From contig CM060335.1 of assembly GCA_030674155.1 (NCBI GenBank), positions 49,656,969 to 49,720,968 on the forward strand: a stretch of DNA of 64,000 nt. The letters are read 5' to 3'. Under the pieces are notes generated by a model, which did no database searches, was not told where the DNA came from, and worked only from the letters and a program-made list of their open reading frames with translations. The position numbers and the translations under genes were made by a program. Positions 1 to 12,940 of this stretch are shown here, one piece after another; the first letter of the stretch is position 1, and each line of letters opens with the position of its first letter. The DNA comes from Stramonita haemastoma. Taxonomy: Eukaryota > Mollusca > Gastropoda > Neogastropoda > Muricidae.

Positions 1-415
1 ATGGTCAGTGGCTTTCTTTCCCACTCGTGGAATTCCACTTTACAGCCTAGTCTTTAGTGATCGACTATGACTCTGACTAGGAGGCTTGACTTGCACACTT
101 CTTATGTGCTGCAGCCCAGGGGGCTAGATGGCCTTTGGAGAACATCTCTAACACTGACTGTCCTTATGCCCTCTTGGCCAAGAGAGAGGGGATGTGCTGT
201 GGGCAAGGCATCTCCACTGTAATAAAATTTCTGTCCAGTTTACGAAACAGTACCTGCCTCATCTGCTGTTTTGGAGGTCATCGTCGAACACATCGGACAA
301 ACAAACAAACAAACAAAAAGACAGCATGGTGAGCTTGGCCTGTCTGTCTGTCTGTCTGTCTGACTGGTAGTGAAAGGGGTGAGGGTGTAAGAGGAGTGGG
401 GGTAGGGTTGGGAGT

Positions 416-492
<77 letters not shown>

Positions 493-1103
493 CTATATAC
501 ATCAACAAAGCTGAACAAAATAAAGAACAACTGTTTTTGAAGTCCCCCTTTTTTAATTTTTGGCCGTGCATTTCACTAATGTGTGAAATGGAGTAACTGG
601 GATTAAAAAAAAACCCATTAAAAAACTGATAAACATTCAGGAATAAAGACGTATCTAAAAACCTTTTTAGATTTATTAACAAGTAAATTTCTTCACGCAC
701 GCAGAACACCTTGCACACACGTTAACACCCATTCCACCTTTTGAAAGAGTAGGCCACTGCGAGCCAATAGGAACCAGTGACAAAATGTAAAAACACACAA
801 GCACGCCATTGTCATGTCATGTGTCGACGTCATCCCCGAGGTTGGAGTGCAGCTACCAAGATGGCAGTCAGACAGCTGTATATGTAAAATCTCACTATTG
901 GTGAACCTGGAGGTCTAGCAGAGAAATGAAAAAAAAGGAATGAAACTCAGAGAACTATCCCCACCACCACCAAGAATATGACAGTAATTTAGCTGTGTGA
1001 ATGGTCAGTGTTACATTGTTAATTAATAAAACACACCACCACCACCAAGAATATAACAGTAATTTAGCTCTGTGAATGGTCACTGTTACATTGTTAATTA
1101 ATT
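1..1103. repeat. GT microsatellite, SINE-like fragments and a tandem duplication
   Basis: A pure (GT)n runs about 416-491. At 700-792 there is a plus-strand internal fragment of the main SINE family of this window (GCAGAACA...CACAC...GTAGGCCA). At 846-925 there is a dispersed segment containing AAAATCTCACTATTGGTGAA. A ~73-bp unit is duplicated in tandem at about 960-1030 and 1033-1103, and its second copy abuts the SINE that follows. No gene is visible. Confidence 0.7.
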
Positions 1104-1483
1104 TTATTTATTTATTTACTTACTTATTTATTTATTCTTTTATATCGAGGATAATGGAATGAGCACTCGCATGCTTTTTCTTTTTTTTCTTTTTTAAAAT
1201 CCAGTCCCCATATGTAGCCTATGCAGTTTTGTAAATCTTGTCATCTGTTCCCACCGGCACACAATGGCTTTCTCTTACGAAAAGTGGAACAGGTTTTAAC
1301 GTGTGCGCAACTGCATGTGTTCGTACACGGGGCCTCGGTTTATAATTTCATCCGAAGGACTTTTGGGGAGAGTGGAGTCAGCACTGATGTTAACTCCAGG
1401 GGAAAATCGCCTCGACTGGGAATCGAATCCGGGTTGTCAAATTGCGAGCGCAATATTTCTGACCACTAGGCTATCTGTCCTAA
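1104..1483 (-). mobile_element. tRNA-headed SINE, main family, near full length
   Basis: Read on the minus strand it starts with a tRNA-like head containing TAGCCTAGTGGTCAG. It continues through the body motifs GGAGTTAACATCAGTGCTG and CCGAAGG and ends in a TTTAT/ATAAA-type repeat tail. It is closely related to the full copy at 34551-34886. Confidence 0.85.
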
Positions 1484-2173
<690 letters not shown>

Positions 2174-2176
2174 ATT

Positions 2177-2529
2177 TGATTTGATTGATTGATTGATTTG
2201 ATTTATTCTTTTATATCGAGGGTAATGGAATAAGCACTCTTGTGCTTTTTTACATCCAGTCCCTGTATGTACGCAGTTTTCTAAATGTCATCTGTTCCCA
2301 CCGGCACACGATGGCCCACTCTTGCGAAAAGCGGAACAGGATTTAACGTGTGCGCAAGATGTTCTGCGTGCGTTCACACACGGGGCCTCGGTTTAAAGTC
2401 TCATCCGAAGGACTTTTGGGGAGAGTGGAGTCAGCACTGATGTTAACTCCAGGAGAAAAATCTCGACCGGACTCGAACCCGGGTCGTCAAATTGCCAGCG
2501 CAATGTTCTGACCACTAGGCTATCCGTCC

Positions 2530-2530
<1 letters not shown>
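2177..2530 (-). mobile_element. tRNA-headed SINE, main family, full length
   Basis: Minus-strand copy with head GATAGCCTAGTGGTCAGAAC near 2505-2525, the complete body and a TTGAT/ATAAA tail. It is bracketed by GA microsatellites on both sides. Confidence 0.9.
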
Positions 2531-2580
<50 letters not shown>

Positions 2581-2596
2581 GAGAGAGAGAGAGAGA
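2531..2596. repeat. (GA)n microsatellite
   Basis: GA repeat with two phase slips, lying between two SINE copies. Confidence 0.95.
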
Positions 2597-2847
2597 TTTT
2601 TTATTTTATTTATTTATTTATTTATTCTTTTATATCGAGGATAACAGAATAAGCAACCATGTGCTTTTTTTCATCCGGTCCCCGTGTGTATGCAGTTTTG
2701 TAAATATTGTCATCTGTTCCCACCGGCACACGATGGCCTACTCTTACGAAAAGCGGAACAGGATTTAACGTGTGCGCAAGATGTTCTGCGTGCGTTCGCA
2801 CACGGGGCCTCGGTTTAAAGTCTCATCCGAAGGACTTTTGGGGAGAG

Positions 2848-2850
<3 letters not shown>
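2597..2850 (-). mobile_element. SINE, main family, head replaced by GA repeat
   Basis: Same family as its neighbours. The copy stops at the internal motif GGGGAGAGTGGAG, which continues directly into a (GA)n run, so the tRNA-like head is missing. Confidence 0.88.
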
Positions 2851-2918
<68 letters not shown>

Positions 2919-2920
2919 AC

Positions 2921-2980
<60 letters not shown>
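2849..2980. repeat. Compound (GA)n(CA)n microsatellite
   Basis: GA from about 2849 to 2914, CA from about 2915 to 2980. It begins within SINE sequence. Confidence 0.95.
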
Positions 2981-2995
2981 AAGAACGGCCTTATT

Positions 2996-3120
2996 AGATG
3001 GCCTACTCGACTCTTCAAAAAGTGGAACTGATTTTAACGTGTGCGCAAGATGTTCTGCGTGCATTCGCACACGGGACCTCGGTTAATAGTCTCGTCTGAA
3101 GCACTTGGTATCCGAAGGAG
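2996..3120 (-). mobile_element. SINE fragment, main family
   Basis: Contains GTGTGCGCAAGATGTTCTG and the GCACACGGGACCTCGGTT body in minus orientation. Both the tail and head are lost. Confidence 0.8.
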
Positions 3121-3543
3121 TGAAGGTACAAATCAGATATGTATGGTGTGGACAAATTAGGGTGTTTTTAAAATTTAAATTTTTGCTCGTTCGTTTATTC
3201 ACTCAGTAGTTTTCTACTAGGATCTTTTGTTCCCTAGTTAAGTGCAATACTTATAAACCAGTCCAAAAAGCAACTGGTTTCTGAATTTCAGAGTTTCCAT
3301 GTTACATGAAGCCCCACACGACGCAAACGGCAGCTGAAGAGGAGGAGAAACCCAAACCCACAGCAGTGTTGACCACTGAACGAAAAACAGATTGAATAGA
3401 GCGAGAGAAGGGGGGAAGGGGGGGGAAGCACATTTGCATAAGTAGGCCTATTTGTTTGTTGTGGGTTTTTTGTTGTTGTTGTTGGGGTTTTTTTTTGGTT
3501 GGACAGGGTTTTTTGTGGTGGTTTAAAAAAAACAAAACAAAGC
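3121..3543. other. Unique low-complexity DNA
   Basis: T-, G- and A-homopolymer-rich. No gene or recognisable element. Confidence 0.4.
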
Positions 3544-3696
3544 TTTTTGATGCTCATCTTCCGTGGTGTTCTTGTCCTGCTGTTTCCACGCCGCTCATTT
3601 CAATCTCTCAGCTCCCCCCCCCCTCCCCTGCCCCCAGCCACACCCAGCACCCAGGCTCATCCTGTCTTACACGAGTCAAGGTCTACAGGGAGCTCA

Positions 3697-3742
<46 letters not shown>

Positions 3743-3766
3743 GCTGCTACTACTACTACTACTACT

Positions 3767-3824
<58 letters not shown>

Positions 3825-3834
3825 TCTACTACTT

Positions 3835-3873
<39 letters not shown>

Positions 3874-3983
3874 ATACATGGAATTTATATAGCGCTATAG
3901 CTTGCAATAACAAATCAAAATGCTTGCCTTCGACCTTTTCAACACACGCAATCAATAACAATTTCTAGTTTTTAACAAATTCG

Positions 3984-4044
<61 letters not shown>

Positions 4045-4813
4045 ATCAATGTCAGGCCGCCATAGGACCACCAGCCAGAGAGGCTTTGCACTTCTGCTGG
4101 GTCACTTTGGTGGTGTTCAGTGGAGTCTGTTCTGAGCTAACATACCCAGAACACCCATTTTACTAAGCCCCCTAGAAACAGCACTGATAGCGCAGTTGTG
4201 GATCCAGGCTGAATGAGGCGTCCACCCGGTGTGGTGACCACCACAATGTCCCTCAAAAGACGTCCACCCGTGAACATCCAGCCCTGAGAACTTGGCACCA
4301 ACTCCACACAGGCATCGAGATGTAAGGGAAACCCAAGGTGACGTCACCATGAGACCAGGGCAAAGTGAGATAGGTCACCATGAGACCAGGGCAGAGTGAG
4401 ATAAGTCACACACCATGAGACCAGGGCGATCAAGGCCTGGCCCCCAAATCAGAGAGACTTTTTAAAATTAGTTGATGATCGATGGTGATGATGATAATGA
4501 AGATGATGCAATGGAAGCGCACGTACTCTGGCTTGTCGACGCTGTCTGTGATGTGTCATGATAATTATATACCCGCATCAACCGGGCCCACAAGGCCTTG
4601 CACTCGTGTTAAGTAATTTAAGCAACACTCGAAATTGTATCCGTGAAAAGGATGAAGCTCGACTGTGTGGTCCCTGTCTTCCCAATGAGCCCAGGCAAAT
4701 TCAGTCTGGGTAGGAGCTGGCGAGAGTATGAAAATAAAACCTATGACCCTTATGAGATTGGAACCCACAGCCAATAACCCAGTGCATGAACCACTGCGGT
4801 ATGGTGGTTGGTG
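3544..4813 (-). mobile_element. Old copy of the long tRNA-headed retroposon, split by an insertion
   Basis: Both parts match, in minus orientation, the young elements at 54559 and 62880. 3544-3697 is the 3' end (CCACGCCGCTCATTTCAATC is shared exactly). 4042-4813 holds the rest, including GCCACCAAAGTGACCCAGCAG-type sequence in reverse, the GAAGCTCGACTGTGTGGTCC motif and the degraded head near 4790-4813. Many substitutions, plus a triplicated ~37-bp segment at 4345-4430, show it is old. Confidence 0.85.
3698..4041 (+). mobile_element. (ACT)n-core-(AC)n unit inserted in the old retroposon
   Basis: The trinucleotide tract 3698-3872 is followed by a ~112-bp core starting TATACATGGAATTTATATAG (3873-3984) and then (AC)n to 4041. 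Flanking retroposon sequence is interrupted exactly: CTCAT precedes (3693-3697) and follows (4042-4046), whereas the two intact retroposons have a single CTCAT there. The unit therefore inserted as a whole with a 4-5 bp target duplication (one base is ambiguous because the tract ends in C). Confidence 0.8.
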
Positions 4814-5112
4814 TAGTCTCTGTTTCAAACACACAAAGCCCCCTTTTTAAGGGGATGGTGGTGGGGGTGGTGGTGGTGTTTTAGTTCCATTGTTTTGTTA
4901 ATTGTTTCGGGATCATGTTGTATGTGTGTTCTTTTTTGTGTTGTTCCTACTTATTTTCCATGGCTTTGGGTTTAAAAGAAAATAGTGTCAAAAGCTTACT
5001 TTTGTCTGCTTGTTTAATTCCTTTAAAAAAAAAAAAAATTGGTCTTGAAATATTTTTTCTGTTTTGGTTGTTTGCTTGACAAGAATATCTAGTGATAAAA
5101 ACTTCATACTAA
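4814..5112. other. Unique T/G-rich DNA
   Basis: Homopolymer-rich single-copy sequence. Nothing recognisable. Confidence 0.4.
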
Positions 5113-5416
5113 GACTTTAGGGTCAGGGAAGGTAAAGCAGCGAGGGAGATAGCTGCCCTCAATATCCTGGCCCCTCGAGAAGCTGAGGTCTCTGATGCCT
5201 CGCTCCCCTACTGATATCGAGGGCGGCGTCCATCTCCTCTCCCTCACTGCTTTACATTCCCTGACCTTAAAGAGGGCAGGTACCCTTTTACAGCTAGCTG
5301 GGTGAACTGTAAAGGTGTGCAAACGGTCACCCATCCAATTGGTAACCACGCTCGATGCTGTTTAACCTAAGCTTTGGGGAAAGTGAGTGCTCTGCCCACT
5401 GAGCTAACCCGTCCCT
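5113..5416 (-). mobile_element. tRNA-headed SINE with 5S-like segment, inverted tail
   Basis: Minus-strand head GGGACGGGTTAGCTCAGTGG (5397-5416), then GGTTACCAATTGGATGGGTG, which resembles the TTGGATGGG segment of 5S rRNA, then the body. The distal part is present twice as inverted arms: 5115-5170 pairs with 5210-5272. A segment between the arms matches the other copy (8185-8225) only after reverse complementing. Confidence 0.75.
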
Positions 5417-5547
5417 TTCTGAAGAATACCAACCCATAATGAACTGCAGCTGTTTAAATGAGCAAGCGTGAAGAGCTTTGACTACAGGTTCACCAGCTTC
5501 TGTTGTTACACATCTTCTCATCCAGCAACTCATTGTTATGATTTCTG

Positions 5548-5720
5548 CATGGACACTGTAGCCGAGTGGATTACAGCTTTTGGTTTTAAACCCATGGAAC
5601 TAAGGGTTCGAATCTTTGCAGCAGCATCTGGTTAATTAAGTGTGGTAATTTTTAAAAAAAAGATTTTCTTGGTCAATTTAAAATGTAGACCTGCCAGTGC
5701 CTTTATTCCATTATGCTTGC
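5548..5720 (+). mobile_element. tRNA-headed SINE, second family
   Basis: The head has a box-A-like GTAGCCGAGTGGATTAC and box-B-like GGTTCGAATCT. The body shares GGTCAnnTTnAAnnTnnAnn and CTGCCAGTGCC with a copy at 47810-47935. Confidence 0.7.
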
Positions 5721-8157
5721 AGAAGATCAGATATACAACCGAAAAATCAGTATTTGGTGGGTTGCCAAGATGCACTTGTGGGACATGGAAGATTTGTGTG
5801 ATTAAAACAAGAGCTGACTGATCCGATTCCTTGAAAGATGGCCGGCACTCAAACCACAGACAGACAGACAGACAGACAGACAAGGCACTCTTCATCATGG
5901 TTTGCAATTTCTTTTTTTAATTTGTTGCAAATATAGGTGAGGGGTGCTGGGTGGGGGACAGTGTACAGGAGGTGTGGTCACAGTGGACAGGACTGACTGA
6001 CTCCCTCTCTCTCTCTCCCCATCACACCACAACCACACACCGCCAGATAACACCACATTGAACTCAACTGAACGGAACTGAATTGACTGGCACTGTGTGG
6101 ACACATGTTTACAAACACTTTAATAAATCGAGAGGGGAGAGGGGGGAGGGAAGAGACCCAACTTCAATTACCCACGCAACACAACACTTCACATGAAATA
6201 GAAAATGCACATTTAAAGTGCGAATGAAAGTGAGCTAGGCACACGTCAACGTGCAAACTGTGTACAACACAAGCACACACACACGAACGAATGCATACAA
6301 GCATACATGTACACAGGCACGCATGCACACACACAGAGAAAAAATTTGTTTCTGTATAATTTCTTTGAATCATATCATCAACTCCTAGAGGTACACGGTA
6401 CCTGATGGAAGGAAAAAAGTGTCTAAATCATTGGAAAATATGCGCCAAAGGAACATGGACACATTAACACTGTGCTGGAACACCATTAACTACATAGAAC
6501 ACTCAAGTACAAGAAAGTAACCACAAAGTAAGAAGTATTTTTGAAACAGAAAAAGAACATTTCTTCAGAACTCTGAAAGCCACTGCTATGAACTCTTGTC
6601 CCAAGAGTTTTTAAAATTTAGCTTATTTAAATCCAGAACATTCTTTTTTTCTCTTTCTTACATTGGCAACATTTTTTCCTTAGCAAAAATCCAACAGGAT
6701 CAACAACAAACACGAACGAAACGTGAGCACTGCTCTTGCAAAAATTGTGCTATGAAATAAAACCATAGAAACTCTCTCCACATGAGGCCACTTAGATAAT
6801 GAGTAAAGCTGCAACTATTTCTGTTTTGACAAATCAAATCTGTCTGTATTGCTAATGTCTTTAGCAACCAATAAAAAGAAAATTACCCTAGATATGGAAA
6901 ACACAAAAAATTAACAGATCATTTTTTCTCCACAATATTTGTATACTGTGAACAAATTCCTGGCATGTTTTATCTACAGCTGATAAATTATAGTTCAAAA
7001 ACCCGCCAAACTGAAAGACATTGAATGTGTCCTTATTTACATTTTGTGTGTCTAAAACCACGTACATCTTCAAGTCCAAAACCCTTTTCCATACCGTTTT
7101 CTTTTGCTTATCCATGTGGACACAATTCACTTATGCTTCAACTGGTCCCATAATTTCAACATTCTCAACAAAATGACAAGTCAAGCATTCAACAAGTGAC
7201 ACCATTGCAGAAATGAATCACAATGGATACATTTCTTCATCAAGCTGTCCAATATTCACACATTCCTCTGTGTCAAGACATCTATACAAATACAAAGGAA
7301 GTGGGAACAGCTTCAAAATGCCCAAGAAAACAATGAAACATTTGACAACCACAGTGCTTGGGTTTGCCAATGATCTCCCTTCCTCAAGTCCTTAAGTCGT
7401 TCTTAAAAAGAAAGGTCACATTTGGAGTTGTTATGATAATGAAGTTTATGCTTCCAATATTGTTTTCTTTGGCAATAGAACAAGTGTCGAAAGAAACACG
7501 AGACAAACAATCCACACCAACACAACAGTCAATCACTTCCTTTCAATGATGCAGAGTGAACAGTGACTAACAAATTTCAAAACACCAGAAAGCAAACTTC
7601 ATTTTACGCTTGTTGCCCAGTAACAATGGACAGTCTTCATAATGGCTTTAACAAATTCTCCCCTTAAAAGAAAAAACACCCCAAACCAAACAAACCCTGT
7701 TACTTGGACAGAATTCTACATTAGTAACTATCTGTGTGTTATCAATGAAAAGAAACGGTTTTTTCATAAAGTTTAAGACTAGCAAGTCTTCTGTCCTTTC
7801 CAGATGTGATAAGGGTTAAAGTTAAACTAATGGTTTTTGTTCCTATGAAACATCTGCCTTTGCACTGATAGGACTGCAACATAAAGGCAACACTACCATT
7901 ACCACCTTCTCACATGCAGACACGTCAACACCTGCCAATGTATGAGGGTTTTTTGACAGTGTGGCTGAACATGTCACACCTTCACTAAAACCTAGTCTCC
8001 CTCTGAACCTGCTGTAGTCCTTCCCAGCCTCAATTCCATCAGTCTTCTCCGTCAGCTTCAAACAGGCAAGCAGCTGGCAGCTGGTCTGGCTTGTGTCTGG
8101 AGTGCAGGACAGCATCTTGGCTGTGCCTTGCTTTGCATCAACTTCTTTGACATAAAG
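5721..8157. other. Repeat-poor, plus-strand A/C-skewed DNA
   Basis: No credible ORF and few repeats: a (GACA)n near 5862-5882 and short CA runs near 6280 and 6310. The skew continues to about 15 kb. An ATTAAA on the minus strand near 5914-5919 could serve as a distal polyadenylation signal of TMEM164, which is unproven. Confidence 0.4.
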
Positions 8158-8423
8158 GTAAAGGTGTCCCATAACCTAAGCGGTCATAGGGGAGCGAGGC
8201 ATCAGAGACCTCAGCTTCTCTAAGGGCCAGCATATTAAGGGCGGCGCCCATTTCCTCTCCCTCGCTGCTTTACCTTCCCTGACCCTAAAGAGGGCGGGTA
8301 CCCATTGACAGCTGGGTGAACTGGGGGGACTGTACGGTCACCCATCCAACTGGTAACCACGCTCAACGCTGCTTAACTTGACTGGGGGAAAGCGAGTGCT
8401 GTGACCACTGAGCTATCCCGCAT
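8158..8423 (-). mobile_element. tRNA-headed SINE with 5S-like segment
   Basis: The head GGGATAGCTCAGTGG ends near 8422 on the minus strand, followed by GGTTACCAGTTGGATGGGTG and a body ending near the AAGGTAAAGG(TGTCCC) tail at 8150-8170. It is the straight (non-inverted) version of the element at 5113-5416. Confidence 0.8.
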
Positions 8424-9450
8424 ATCAGACTGTAAACCAGCACCCCATGTGCCCATGCATGTACATCACCTTACACACACATATCAGACACCCAGCCAAC
8501 TTGAGGAAAATAGGACAACTCAAGCTGGTGGAATGAATGGCATGAAGAAACCCAGCATGCAATCTGAGACATGGAGGAGGGATGGGGCTCTGCCGCATTC
8601 AGCTTGAGCAAAACACACTGCCAGAAAGCTTGACAGCAGTGCCTCAGTCACTCCTACAGTAGTACAAGCAGTGAGAGAACAGACGTCAGACTGATTCAAA
8701 GGTTGAACAAACTGCCCAGCTGCCTTTTGGACTGACTAGAATTCTCCTAGCAGAGTAGACAGAGATGGAGTTGATGGTTATGAGAATGTTCCACAGCTGA
8801 CCTGAGGGAGACTGCTCCTGCTGTCCTGGCTATGCCTGCCTGGTCAGGTCACTTCTCTCTCTCTCTCTCTTATGATATCCCACAAATGACGTCATACATA
8901 ATGCATGTGAATTCCATGACCATTAAATCAACCACTGAGGTGACAACAAAACAGATATACTGTATTTCACACAGCTTTCAAACCACGACCACTAAGGCAT
9001 ACAAAACTAGAAAATGGGGAATAAAGACTGTAAGACACAATACCTTAAATCTGAAGAATACACACAACATATTGACCAACATAACCAAATGACATCCATT
9101 TCACACAACGCTTTGTCGAACGCTCAGACAGCAACTACTGCTGTCTGTCATATGAGTGAAAATACGTTGCGCTGCCGTAAAGTGCCTGACAAGTCAGGCC
9201 CAGCACATCTGTCTTCGGCATGCAAAACTTTCTTCTAACTGTTCCTTCTTGCAAGAAAATGACCAAAAAACACCAAAGAACTCCAATTTACAAGTCAACA
9301 TTTAAAAGACAAACAACTCTTTAAAAAGGAAAAGAAACTGGGCATAAGACACCATGACAAACCTTCCTGTCAGTGTTTCACACCTCACTCCAAAAAGTCC
9401 TCACACTGCTAACGGTGGACAGTGGGTGTCTTAGGCATGACTTCTACAAA
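8424..9450. other. Repeat-poor A/C-skewed DNA
   Basis: No gene recognised. Only a short CT run at 8851-8870 stands out. Confidence 0.4.
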
Positions 9451-9640
9451 ACCTCCCACAGTGCAGCACAAATCCAACATCACTCAGTAGGGCCTAGTCA
9501 AGAGTGCTACATTTAGCGCACTCCTTCCTTTTACCAAGTCCAAGTGTGATCAGCTCCTGCTATAAATAACACCAGCTGGCCACAGCTAGGCTGGGCTGGG
9601 ATAATTAGCTCCTGAGAGGAGCTGAAAGTGGGGGATACTG
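9451..9640. repeat. Dispersed repeat, copy 1
   Basis: Shares a discontinuous series of blocks with 47612-47800: CCCACAG, GCACAAATCCA, CATCACTCAGT, GCTA(a)ATT(t)AG(t/c)GCAC, CAGCT.GGCTGGG and GAGAGGAGCTG. Class unknown; possibly another SINE. Confidence 0.6.
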
Positions 9641-12600
9641 ACAGGTCCTCTAGCCATCTCCAGGCTGACAGGCAATGACAAGGAGAAAATCCAGATACAG
9701 GATACAACCTCAAAACTAATGAGCAAACACCAAGACACCTGCCTGTCCAGCAGCAGACTATTCACTAACCAGTCTCAAATTTTCAGGTGTAAATCTGGCA
9801 AGAAAAAACACGAAAAAGCAAACACACACACACACACCCACCACAAAATCCCACCATATCGTGATAAAACTGGTTTACAAATAATAATTTCAGGATATGT
9901 CCCTAGTGAGGGCTTACATCACGTGAGTGTCTCAGCAGGAGACTATGAAACAAATACACAAAAAGGATTGGAAAAAAACAACAAAAAACGGCACAACTGG
10001 CAAATGTCATTCATAGTCCTGACTCCTGGAGCAGGGTGCGATGAAAGCACTACATTATCAGATGCGTTGTGAAAAACGTCCTGACAACAGCTAACAACAG
10101 ATGAAGGAACTGACACAACAAAATATGAACCAAGAATTGATACAGACAAAAAATGGTTAGAAACACGCAATGACAGAAAAAGCACAAACATTTCCAGAGA
10201 GTGGGAATGCTATATGTCCTAAAAGACCACACGTATCCAAACTGGGGTTTCTTATATATCCACTCACAAAAAGTGACCGAACAATAAGCAAAAAACACCT
10301 AACAAACAACCCCCCCCCCACCCAAACAAAAAAAAAAAAACGACAGGAGGAAAAAACCAAACAGAACCCCCCTAATCCTGCTACAAACACAAAGCACCCA
10401 CATCTCTGATAAGTTTGGTTTTTTTAAAACTAAGTGGGTCAAAAGTTCCTCAAAATGATCAAATCCTTACAATCATCACCCCCCCCCAAAAGAAAAAAAG
10501 TAGCAACTCCCCCCCCCCCCCCCCCCCCCCTCCATAAACCTACCAACTAACCAACATCTCACACAGGTTATAGCTTCAAGAGAGTTTTAAACGTAAAACA
10601 GAATTTTGTGTGATTTCTTACAACATTTGCAGTTTATTCTGTACAAAAAAACAAAAAGCAACCCCCCCCCCCCCCGTTTTTAACCGTTTCTGAGAATTTT
10701 GAAGTGAATGTTCTGAGAAGGAAAAACACCTGTCAAGTAGTTATATCAAAGATAATAACTTACACATGCTTTCTAACAATTCTGCTTTCTCAGTCTAGAT
10801 ACTGACAGTGTTTGGATCAATTTTGTCAATAGGCTCCCCCACCCCACCCAAAAAAAAGAAAGCAAGCCAAACAATGTCAGTGTCTCAATCGCAGGGGTTT
10901 GGAACAGAGGAAAGCAGAATGCACCTCAACTACTATTGCACAAACCCGCTGATGTGTTGCATCCAAGTGTGTGTTTGCACACAGCCTGATGAATGTAGGT
11001 AGCGCTTCACATACTGTTGCCACCAAAATGACTTGAGTTCTTCATAACCATGTCTCTCTCCACACTTACGTCTTTTCTATTTTTCTTGAACAGAACGGGG
11101 TTAAGCATTCCTGTGTTCTCATCAATAACTACTTCACAGGTTAAAGGAATAACATCTTTGTCGACCATGCCGGTTTCTCGTAATAAAATGGATACTGAAT
11201 ACCATTTTACATGGAAGCTAAACAGCCTTTCTTCAGACTCTTTAACCAATCAGTTTCATGGATTTAAAACATAATCATCAATTACAATTCTGCGAGTTAG
11301 CCAAATAGTTTTGTAGACTGAACTGTCATCTGATTCAAATACATACACAAGCAAATTTTGGCATCCACGGCAAAATTTTATACCCCCCAAAAAAAAAATG
11401 CTTTAAGAAAACAAAGAACCTGGTCCTTGTGGTTTCTAAGTTTACTTGTTTTTTAAGATACACTTGTGTGCTGTTCAAAACAAAACATTCATTAGAATGA
11501 ATTCTGATCACCAATATTTCACACAACTGTGATTATTTCAACATTGGCACCAGTCACTCTCCCCTCCAACTTTCAACAGATACAATGTGTTAACATCTAT
11601 TCTGCTCAAAATAAAATACGCTATATCTCTCCATTCTAAATACAATCTGAATCTGAATATTAATGTCAGTATAAATACTGTCATTCATACACAAATACAA
11701 ATTCACAAAATCCTATAAAAAAAAGTGAGTATATATTCACAGAAAAACACCGAAATAACACATCACCAACATATTCAATTGTCATCAATGAAATCAACAT
11801 ACCTTTAACTCATTCTTCAAACAATGACAAATGGCAATACACAAAACAAAAGCTCTCCTTCTAACAATGACATCACAGCTTCTTACAGGATGAGCCAAGC
11901 ATAAAATGCAAGTTTTACATCAACCATATCAAGGTGAAGACAAACTGATAACCATCAACAACAACTTACACCACGAAGAAAGATAGAAGGAAAAACCACA
12001 CTAGTACTAGTCAGAATAGATGATCTCCACCATCCTGATGAAAAAACAAAAAAACAAACCCCAACTCCTGTACTGTACAGACATAATCTACATTATCAAG
12101 AAGAAAAACATCCCACAACTGTTCAGTATGAACAAAATCAACATGAAGAAGAAAACAACCTGTTACTCTTGATTATGAACATACCATCAAGAACACTACC
12201 ACTACCATTAGTACTACTACTACTACTTCTACTGTTCATTATGGACATAAACTCAAGCGGTGTACTTGCAGAACCATGCAGCAAAACCACAGTAATGAGA
12301 AAACACAAACTCTAATCCATATCACAACAAAAATCCAATCCTGCACAGTAGAGGGTCATCATTTCTATGAGCTATGATCAATGAACTCCAGCCTGCAAGT
12401 TGTCCTAGCAAGCTTTGCCCAGTGGTACATGATATGTCACTCTGTTAGATGGCTACATGTCAAATGAATCAACAGCTGAAACCTGTCTTTTTATCTGAAG
12501 GTCATTTTTTTTTTAAACATGGATGCAGGTGTTCAAATTCCCTTATACTTTTTAATCTAGTGGTGCATCTTTAGATGCTCTGAGCAGCTCTAGATCTCTT

Positions 12601-12787
12601 CGCTGACAGGAAAACTAAGTCAAAATAGCCTGTGCAAGGAAATGCTAGTACAAAATCAAGTGTAGTCACATATGCAACGATTTATGTAACTAAGGAACAG
12701 ACTTTCTACAGTTGACTGATATGAAAAGACAAACTATACTAGGTAGAGAGGATGACTAAAGACTCTTTTTATTGCAAGAGACTTTTT
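9641..12787. other. Repeat-poor A/C-skewed DNA with poly(C) runs
   Basis: No ORF of note. Poly(C) tracts near 10310, 10480, 10509-10530 and 10663-10675 on the plus strand (G runs on the TMEM164 strand). A candidate for long 3' UTR sequence because of its T/G-rich composition on the gene strand. Confidence 0.4.
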
Positions 12788-12940
12788 AAACTGGTGAAGT
12801 TCAACCAGTTTTTACCCTCACTACAGTAGACACAGCAAGAGACTTTAAACTGGTTAAGTTCAACCAGTTTTTACCCTCACTACAGCAGACAGACACTGCA
12901 GGACTTTTTTTAAACTGGCCAAGTGTAATCAGTTTTTATA
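12766..12940. repeat. Three tandem hairpin units
   Basis: Three copies of a ~60-65 bp unit. Each holds AAACTGG, a ~10-base loop and (C)CAGTTT, at 12788-12811, 12847-12870 and 12912-12935, the third with a degraded stem. The shared flanks are ACTTTTTAAACTGG and TTTTTACCCTCACTACAG. Confidence 0.75.

Noticed and set aside
5113..5416. 5S rRNA gene
   Set aside because: Only a short TTGGATGGGTGACC-like segment resembles 5S. The rest is SINE body with a tRNA-like head.
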